DNA from: Leptodontidium sp. MPI-SDFR-AT-0119
Taxonomy: Eukaryota; Ascomycota; Leotiomycetes; Helotiales; Leptodontidiaceae
Direction: 5' to 3'
DNA length: 64,000 nt
Assembly (NCBI GenBank): GCA_020726505.1
Contig: JAHLEZ010000006.1
Location: 1,426,001-1,490,000, forward strand
Below the pieces are notes generated by a model. The model did no database searches, was not told the origin of the DNA, and saw only the letters and a program-made list of their open reading frames with translations. A program made the translations under genes and the position numbers. Shown here in pieces: positions 56,885 through 64,000 of the stretch (position 1 is the stretch's first letter; every line of letters begins with the position of its first letter).

Positions 56885-58109
56885 ATGGCTCCCCCACCTT
56901 CTGCATCGCTGCCGCTGCAGCAAAGACTGATCCAACTCGCGCAGACTCTCCAGTGTAAGTCCACCTGGTTTCGGTTCCTGACCTGACCTCTGTCGTTCGT
57001 GGACTGCATATGCTGATAACCTCTTCTACAGTTGCTTGGTTCGTTGGGTACGTTATTTCCCTGTCGACCTTCCTTCACAGCAACATATCGTATCATAACT
57101 TGGAGCTAGGGCAGGCATACGTTTATGAAGCGGTGTCCTGTTCCTAGCTTCAGAATATGATTGATGGATTCAGCCTGCTCAACCCAAACCTCATTCCTCT
57201 CTCGCCCACAACAGATATCTTAGTACGAGGGAGAGCGCAGGGAACTAGCTGACATCTTGCAAACAGACACTTGACTCTCCTCTTCTGCATCGCCAGATAC
57301 AGTCTGTCCTATATTACCTTCAACTACTACTCGGGATGGGCCAGGTTCTCCTACCGCACCGCCTTCGTCTCGGCGGCTGTGACCTATGGAATCGTCGTCT
57401 ACAAGGCTTTCCGTGCTCGCTCGAGAGGTGGAGCAAAGGCTCAAGGCAGCCCTCTTGCCCTGGCCTCCGATGAGAATGTTCAGTACTTGGGTAAGTCCAC
57501 TTCCCCAAAGCTACTACGTAATGATGTTTTGTTTCTTTCTGACTTGCGAATATAGCTATGGCTCTCGTCTGGCTCTTCTCCCCTCAATACCCCCTCGCCA
57601 TGCTCCCCTTCGGCATCTACTCCGTCTTCCACGTTGCAACTTACACTCGCACAAACCTGATCCCCACTCTCCAGCCAGCGCAGAGTGTCGCCCCCGCCGC
57701 AGGAGCATCCCCCTCCGCCAAGGCCACCACAAAGCCCAACGCAACCGCCGACACCATTGGCAAGTTCGTCAAGGAATACTATGACGCCTCCATGGGTCTC
57801 GTAGCCATCCTTGAGATCCTCCTCTGGGGCCGTCTCCTTCTCTCCGCCATCACCTTCCAGAGAGGCTCTTGGATCCTGATCACCATCTACACTGCCTTCC
57901 TCCGCGCGCGCTTCGCCCAGAGCAGCTTCGTGCAAGGTCAATTCAAGCAGCTCGAGGCTAGAGTCGACAGCTTGGTCGGTGCCCAATCCACCCCACCCGT
58001 CGCCAGACAAGTCTGGGAGACTGTCAAGACCTCAGCCAGAACCTTCCACGACGTCACTGATGTTGGAAAGTACGTTGGCGGTGCCCCAGCACAGAAGAAG
58101 GCTTCTTAA
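56885..58109 (+). CDS. TMEM33/Pom33/Tts1-family ER and nuclear-envelope protein
   Basis: Four exons, 56885-56954, 57032-57047, 57267-57490 and 57556-58109, give 287 residues; exon 2 is only 16 nt and is needed for the frame (LQ-FAWFVG-HLTLLF). This family (yeast Pom33/Per33, fission yeast Tts1) shapes ER tubules and aids nuclear-pore distribution. Landmarks are the N-terminal RLIQLAQTLQFAWFVG-HLTL helix, RYSLSYITFNYYSGWARFSY, VQYLAMALVWLFSPQYPLAM followed by LPFGIYSVFHVATYTRTNL, and a C-terminal VAILEILLWGRLLLSAIT helix. A 35-residue Ala/Pro/Thr insert (about 150-185) sits in the loop. The C-terminus is amphipathic (QFKQLEARVDSLVG), as in Pom33 where it binds membranes. Confidence 0.9.
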
Positions 58110-59634
58110 ATTAGACAAGATTCTCGCGTACCCTGTACCCGTATATGACCTTAGAGCTGGATCTGGCAAAGGATGATTTGATTTTTGACTGGGCTGAGGG
58201 GTTTGCATGTGTGCGGTGAAGCATGTGCGGATCTCTAGGGCTTTGTCAATTTGAATCGATCAATGAGAGAATGGACGGATGACAAACGATCGTGGATCAT
58301 GAAAACTGGGGGGGAAAGTACTCGCAATGGTTAATGGAAATATTGGAGGAGGGGAAATGAAGAACTATTGGGAGGAGTGTGTGCATCAGTCAGTCTGGAT
58401 TGGGATTCGTTGATATGCATTATGGTGATTCTGGTTCTGGCCAGCTTTCTCCCCCTCCTCCTTACTTCTTTTCATCTTCTCTCTTCTCTCTCTCTCTGGC
58501 TCGTTGGGATCGTATAAATGGTTGTTTTTTGTGTTTTTGGTTGGTTGGTGCGATGGATCGATTGATCGATGGATTACTTTGGTGGGTGTGGGTTGATGAT
58601 GGGGTTTGCATGGGTGGGGTTAGGTTGATTTGGTTTGGTTTGGTTTGGTTTCCCGTTGGTTTGGTTGATGAAAGTAAGTGGTGATAGAAAAGTATGGATG
58701 GAGGGATGGTTGATGAATGAATGGAAGGAGGCAGGGAAGTGAAATGGAATGGGTTGTGGATGTATTCGTAGTTGTGTTTTCGGCAGCTATTTTTCGTTTT
58801 CCCTGACTCTACACTACCTATGACTTGCTGTTTTTCTTCCTTGTGCGCTGGTACGATTGAATGGGTAGAGCGTGAGGAAACTGTGAGACGTGGCAGAATT
58901 GGGTTTAAATGTTAATTGCTAAGTCTTGAGAGTTGAGAGACCAATTTCTGAAGATTATTTGATTGTCGTCTTCTAGCTTTTTACTTCTTGCGTGTTGCTG
59001 GGAGGGAGTCTACTGCAGCATCTCTTAGGCTATTCCACTACTTGCAGGTCCTTAATACATTATAGGGGCAGAGAACCGGTACCCTATACCGAAAAATTAT
59101 ACACCTGGATAGGTAGTTGCTTTAATTCATCTACTCCAGGGACTTGTGACTTGGCAAGGTATTTCGAGTCATATTGTAGTGGCAAAGGCAAAATTGAAGC
59201 TCATGGTCCATTAGTGGTAGTTGAACCAAGAATTGCATGTTTCTAGGTGATAATTTATTTGTCTTGCGTTTCCGGGCTGATAGCACTATTGGCATTTTGA
59301 ATGAGTCTTTGATTTTTATAAATATCTTTACATAAAATAAACCCTTGACTGGAAACTCAACTCTTTTGATCTCTTCTGCATCCAAATCCAAGTTCTCCAG
59401 CCTCACTGGTGGAAGCTTTGACAGGGCTAGTTCTGTACTAGCTTTACAAAGGGCTAGCGTAGATCGGACTTTAGATTGCCGACATCCTAAAAATTTCATA
59501 TCGAAAAGTATTTGGCGGGCTGCCGTTTGTTCACCACCAAACCTCAATTGCACTCCACACCATCAGATCAATTCGACGATCTGCCTCTCGCACATTCCAA
59601 CTGACAAGATCTCTTGTCGCCTGGAACCCACAAG
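58110..59634. other. Spacer rich in simple T/G sequence
   Basis: Poor coding potential. A TTTGG repeat is listed separately. The open frames at 58379 and 59131-59553 show no family features. Confidence 0.45.
58628..58651 (+). repeat. (TTTGG)n microsatellite
   Basis: Four to five tandem TTTGG units. Confidence 0.85.
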
Positions 59635-60946
59635 ATGCCTGCCGCATCTACAGCGCTGACCACTAAGGTGGAAAGCGGATCGCCGTACCAGCTTGATTCT
59701 GCGCAGGTGAGCTCTTCGAACATTTTCCTAGAGGTATAGGAAATTTTACGCAAACCAATGCTAATGATAGTTTGTGTAGACATTGAAAGCTTCCAAAGCC
59801 CTTCTCGCACACATCAAGACCTCTGAAAAAGCAAGCACCACCGCATCAGGCAAGCAAAGTCTCCTAAAAGACACCGAAGAAGAGCAAGATGAAGCCGACG
59901 AATCGACACCGATCTGGCTCTCCCTCACAACAAAAACCCACATCATCAAGGACAAGAAATTCAAGCCCCTCCGCCTCGCAGTCCCCCACGCCCTGAACAC
60001 CTCCCCTACAACAACCATCTGCCTCATAACCGCCGACCCGCAACGCACCTACAAAGACCTCATTCAAGACCCTTCATTCCCGCCCGCTCTTGCGCAACGA
60101 ATCACGAAAGTCGTGGGCGTGAGTAAGCTGAAGAAGAAATACAACCAGTACGAAGCGCAGCGGAAATTATATGCTGAGCACGACATCTTCCTCGCGGACG
60201 ACAGGATCATTACGCAGCTGACCAAGTTGCTGGGGAAGACTTTCTACAAGGGCACCACGAAACGACCTATCCCAGTTGACATCGCTGAGCCTGCGCCGAA
60301 AGTCGATGGGAAGAGAGTCAGCAGGGCGAAACCTACTGGGGAGGGGAAGGGAGAGGGACCGACTGGAGGACGGGGTGCGGGTAGCGCGAAGGCTGTCGCG
60401 GGGGAGATTGAGCGCGCGATTAAAAGCGCGGTTGTGAGTCTTACGCCGTCGACGCAGACGTCTGTGAGAGTTGGGTATGCCAGCTGGGATGCAGAGAAGT
60501 TGGCAGCGAATATTGAGGCTGTGGCTCTAGGCCTGATCGAGAGTCATGTTCCTAAGAAGTGGAGGGGTGTGAGATCGCTTCATGTTAAGGGACCGGAGAC
60601 GGCTGCTTTGCCGATCTGGTTGGCTGATGAGTTGTGGGTTGATGAGAAGGATGTGTTGGGTGAGGAGGAGGCGAGGAGTAAGATCCAGGCGGCGAATGTT
60701 GGGAAGAAGAGGAAGAGTGGTGTTTTGGAGGGTGTGGATGCTGTTATTGCCGGCGCTGGGGCGGAGGGCAAGAAAAGCAAGAAGCAGAAGGTGCTACCGT
60801 TGAAGGAGAGTAATGATGATAATCTCGACAAGGAGATTAAGTTGAGGAAGGAGAAGTTGAAGAAGCAGAAGGCTGAGGCGGCTGTTGATGCTGGTGCGGA
60901 TGAGATGCCAAAGCCTAGTAAGAGGGCGAAGAAGACTGCGGTTTAA
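59635..60946 (+). CDS. Ribosomal L1-domain nucleolar protein (Utp30/Cic1/RSL1D1 type)
   Basis: Two exons, 59635-59706 and 59780-60946, encode 412 residues. The L1-like domain runs from about residue 24 to 290: SPYQLDSAQTLKASKALLAH, WLSLTTKTHIIKDKKFKPLR, the central ITKVVGVSKLKKKY and HDIFLADDRIITQLTKLLGK blocks and the GYASWDAEKLAANIEAVALG return. The end is Lys-rich (KKRKSG, then EIKLRKEKLKKQKAE), as expected for a nucleolar protein. Cic1 and Utp30 take part in ribosome assembly, Cic1 in the 60S precursor and Utp30 in the 90S. I cannot tell which orthologue this is. The short first exon is confirmed by phase 0 at both sides. Confidence 0.85.
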
Positions 60947-61323
60947 TCTGATTAGGCTTGACTTCAAGTTTAAGCTTTGGGTTGAGATTGAGGTTAGGGA
61001 CGATGAAGAATGTGTTTAATCATTCATTGCCTGGCGTATGAGGCGTATGGGAGGACGGTAAAAAGTCTGTTTTGGGTCGCTTCGCTTGCTGTGGCTGCGG
61101 TATCACAACTGCGTGTAGAGGAAATAGATAGAAAGACATATCTTGTATTCTCATATTCTGAATTTCGCTCGAGTTCATGCATGTGCTGCTCATTTTCCTA
61201 TGCCTGTTTTCTAAACCGGAAGTCCTCTTGCTAACTTCGTAAGGCATTCAAACCCTTGGTCAACCCTACCCAGACGCCTATCCAACGACAAACATACACA
61301 AATAATACATTTCCCATTTATCC
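60947..61323. other. Convergent 3' spacer
   Basis: The L1-domain gene and PPT1 end toward each other. Nothing else is seen. Confidence 0.5.
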
Positions 61324-62368
61324 TCACAATTCCAATCTCCACTCCTCTCCCTCCTCCTCATCCACAACCCCATCCCCCTCTCCCTTATCAAAACTCCTTC
61401 CCATCTTCCCAAAATTCTCTTTAAAAGTCTTCTTCAAAACCTTACTTCCCAGCTGCATATGGCCCCCCTCCGTAGTCTCAAACCTTAACGCACCCTTCTC
61501 ATCCAAACTCCTCAACCCCAACCAATCCTCCTTATAAACCCTCCCCTCCCTAACCCCCGTCACCTTCCCCTCCTCGTCAACCTCGGCCCACCAACTACTC
61601 TCCTTCGGCACAACCGTCTCATCCTCCTCAAACATAACCATCGTAAACCTCTCCAAGCCCCCCAAATTCTTCTTATACGTGCTATTCTTCACCTCCCGCT
61701 CATTATTGATATCAGCCAGGAAATTCGAATGTTCCAAATAATCCTCAATTTGCGCGGGGGTCCCGGAAATACTGCGCTGGTACGAGACGGCTTTGTACGA
61801 AGTTCGACCAGGTGTTGGATCGCAAGAGTCCCTGTGCGCCTTTACACACCCAATCTCCCGCCGAGCAGGTCTGGAACTCGGAGATCCCGTTATGCTGGCT
61901 TCCGAATGTGACGAGACTCCTCACGGGAGGGACATTGCACCGCTCGATATAACCCCTCAGGAACTGGCCGCCTTGCGAGAAGCCTAATGCGTCGACAGCA
62001 GGGGCGGTCGAGAGGATAGGGTGCGAGGCTAGGTCGGCGCAGACTTGTTCAATTTGGAGTGTTAGGTTGCCGAAGAAGGTTGCGGTGCGGTCCGAGGAGG
62101 CATCTTCGTCGAGTCGTATTATGTACGTGTAGGTTCCTGGGTGGACGGCTTCGGCGAGGGAGGCGACGTCCGCGAGACCGTCGGCAGCGTAGTTGTCGCC
62201 TAGGCCGTGCCAGATTATTAGGGGGAGGGGTGTGGAATCGTCTGACGAGGTAGTAGAGGAAGAGAGGTTTGGTGGCGAGACGGGTTTCTGGTTGTGGGAG
62301 GGAAGAGTTGAGGCGTGGAGGGTGGATGAGAGGGATAGGACGGTGAGGAAGGTGGTGAATCTTGCCAT
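61324..62368 (-). CDS. PPT1: Palmitoyl-protein thioesterase, frame broken in a G5 run
   Basis: The minus strand encodes a secreted/vacuolar thioesterase that removes palmitate from proteins. MARFTTFLTVLSLSSTLHAS is the signal peptide. LPLIIWHGLGDNY is the family start, DALGFSQGGQFLRGYIERCN holds the nucleophile Ser, and LVTFGSQHNGIS and the TTEGGHMQLG His region follow. After AQYFRDP the frame is interrupted by one base (G5 at 61756-61760 on the plus strand). The next frame carries the expected continuation, QIEDYLEHSNFLADINNERE, through to a stop at 61324. With four G the protein would be about 347 residues and complete. No intron explains the gap. The catalytic Asp of animal PPT1 is not obvious in the equivalent EDETVVPKESSWW stretch. 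Confidence 0.8.
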
Positions 62369-63007
62369 GATGGCGGTGGGTGGTGATATAGTGATGTGTG
62401 TGATGGATTGGTGGATGGTGAAGCTGTTGTTGAACCTAGCTCGATAACGATAAGCTACTCTAGCGCCTCGGCTATTTGGGCTCAAAATTCAGGGGGGGCG
62501 AGGGCGAGGCGAGGTTTGACGACGACACGACAATCCAGAGGACTTGAGCTGAAATTTAGTAGCTTTGCGTTGCATGATCTTACTTTTGATCTCTCATTGT
62601 AATTGCTACTCAGGTTGCCTTAAAGTTTTGTTTTCTAAAGCAATAATCTTTGGTCATAGCAGTTTCCCCTTTCTTTGCTATACTCTTTGTTCTTTTCATA
62701 TCTCACAATTGCTTCTTCCTACATCGGCCACTAATACACTGAGGTCGACGGAATAATCTGGCTCATCCATCTTACTAGACCTAGCTAGCATTGTCAGCGT
62801 GGTATGTGAGATCTTTCGTGCAGAGCCTCAGCCTGATTTAGTGGCACCTCCAATCTGTCATCAATCTTATTCGTTACTCACGCGAGCGCTGATTGAGGGG
62901 AAAACATATTTGAAGATCATTATCTGCTCGCAAGGCTACAAGTCAACTTTTCTTCAAAACATTTTTAATTCTTCTGTCCGAATCCGCGATTCCACAAAAT
63001 AGCCACA
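62369..63007. promoter_or_regulatory. Divergent region between PPT1 and the HET-domain gene
   Basis: The genes point away from each other. No other gene or named site is seen. Confidence 0.45.
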
Positions 63008-64000
63008 ATGTGGCTAATCAATACTACAACATACGAGCTCGAGCCCTTCACTGGTTCCAAGAACATCCCACCCTATGCAATTCTCTCTCACACATGGGGC
63101 AAAGATAAGGACGAGGTCTCATTCCAAGAAATGGTACGAGGTGTCGAATCATCTTCAACCGCATCCAAGGGAGGTTTCAAGAAGATCAAGATAACCTGCC
63201 GCCTGGCCTGGAAGGAACACCATCTCAATTACGCATGGGTTGATACGTGCTGCATTGATAAATCTAGCAGTGCGGAGCTGAGCGAGGCCATCAATTCCAT
63301 GTTCAACTGGTACCAGCGAGCGAAAGTGTGTTTTGTTTTCTTGGCTGACTTGCAGCCAAAATCGCAAAGGTTTCAGGACTGTAAGTGGTTTACCCGCGGA
63401 TGGACGTTACAGGAACTCCTTGCGCCTCGTGATATTCGCTTTTTTGATGCGAGCTGGACGTATCGCGGCAACAAACAGACTCTGAAGACGGAAATTTCAA
63501 CGATTAGCCGGATTGAGGTCGATGTTCTGACGGGTATGAGGAGTCTTGAAGATATCCCCATCGCAGTTCGGATGTCTTGGGCGTCAACTCGAGAGACTTC
63601 CAGAGAGGAAGATGAAGCCTATTGCTTACTTGGGATATTCGACGTTAGCATGCCTATGCTTTATGGAGAAGGTCAGAAAGCCTTCGTTCGCTTGCAAGAG
63701 GAGATCATCAAGAGAAGCGCAGACATGTCTATTTTCGCGTGGATGGCTCTAGAAGACAATCCACCTCCTTACACTGGGCTACTTGCGCGCTCGCCCGCTG
63801 ACTTCAGACATTCGGGTGTTGCGACGATATGCGACCCTGGGCATTTCGACCCCGCTCCTTTCTCGATAAACAATCGAGGAGTAAGTCTCCAGACGATCCT
63901 ATACCGCAAAACCGCCACTGGTTTACACATCATGCCCGTGAACTGCAAGATAGAGGGCGAGAAGGCACCCAAATATGATCCGCATTCCAGCGGCCACGGA
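63008..64000 (+). CDS. HET-domain protein (heterokaryon-incompatibility family), partial at window end
   Basis: The frame is open from the ATG at 63008 to the last base, 331 codons, with no stop and no intron needed. The HET domain is unmistakable: MWLINTTTYELEPF, PPYAILSHTWG, LNYAWVDTCCIDK, EAINSMFNWYQRAKVC, WFTRGWTLQELLAPRDIRFF, then EEDEAYCLLGIFDVSMPMLY and EGQKAFVRLQEEIIK. HET domains trigger cell death after fusion of incompatible strains and resemble TIR domains. The C-terminal half lies outside the window, so it is unknown whether NACHT, WD40 or ankyrin repeats follow. The start is supported by the typical MWLINT-like opening of this family. Confidence 0.92.
   Translation, partial: MWLINTTTYELEPFTGSKNIPPYAILSHTWGKDKDEVSFQEMVRGVESSSTASKGGFKKIKITCRLAWKEHHLNYAWVDTCCIDKSSSAELSEAINSMFNWYQRAKVCFVFLADLQPKSQRFQDCKWFTRGWTLQELLAPRDIRFFDASWTYRGNKQTLKTEISTISRIEVDVLTGMRSLEDIPIAVRMSWASTRETSREEDEAYCLLGIFDVSMPMLYGEGQKAFVRLQEEIIKRSADMSIFAWMALEDNPPPYTGLLARSPADFRHSGVATICDPGHFDPAPFSINNRGVSLQTILYRKTATGLHIMPVNCKIEGEKAPKYDPHSSGHG

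Noticed and set aside
57480..58010. 176-residue open frame on the minus strand
   Set aside because: It is antisense to the TMEM33-type exon 4, is low-complexity and has no domain.
61745..61770. An intron to explain the PPT1 frame change
   Set aside because: The only GT and AG nearby are about 12 bases apart and removing them would not join the conserved blocks.

Overview
This window is nuclear DNA from a filamentous ascomycete (Pezizomycotina, with a Leotiomycete-like gene repertoire; that class assignment is inference). Genes are split by 45-160 nt GT-AG introns with CTAAC/CTGAC-type branch sites. The repertoire is typically fungal: a DUF3468-type transcription-factor relic, a SAT4-like rhodopsin-domain membrane protein, an AA9 lytic polysaccharide monooxygenase (LPMO), a HET-domain protein, and fungal LTN1, ALG1 and CTK2 orthologues. 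I derived every exon boundary by reading splice signals and reading frames. They are models, not transcript evidence.

Layout. 1-5.3 kb is gene-poor and holds a frameshifted transcription-factor relic and a 35-base poly-C tract. 5.3-17.4 kb is a metabolic and membrane stretch: HSL-family esterase, PEX11-like protein, carboxylesterase (broken in a G6 run), rhodopsin-domain protein, a STAND-N-like protein, and an aldo/keto reductase. 18.3-24 kb holds ALG1 and a His-rich CDF zinc transporter sharing a divergent promoter, then a secreted aldose 1-epimerase. 26-40 kb holds an unknown six-exon gene, the large ribosome quality-control ligase LTN1, and a 1093-aa protein with about ten tandem 30-residue repeats.

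40-46 kb holds a small, intron-dense locus in which three introns are copies of one short element (introner-like elements), a dead short-chain dehydrogenase, and an AA9 LPMO with a long Ser/Thr- and His-rich tail. 46.9-51.6 kb is a same-strand array of three related BTB/POZ-like genes, the last a remnant, with a 264-bp TIR element between copies two and three. 52.8-64 kb is mostly housekeeping: a small unknown protein, CTK2 cyclin, a TMEM33/Pom33 protein, a nucleolar L1-domain protein, PPT1 (frameshifted in a G5 run), and a HET-domain gene that runs off the end.

The genes do not form one pathway. The items most worth following are the introner-like elements (40583-40971), the repeat protein (36326-39607), the BTB-like array, and the single-base breaks in otherwise intact conserved genes, which need a check against raw reads before anything is called a pseudogene.
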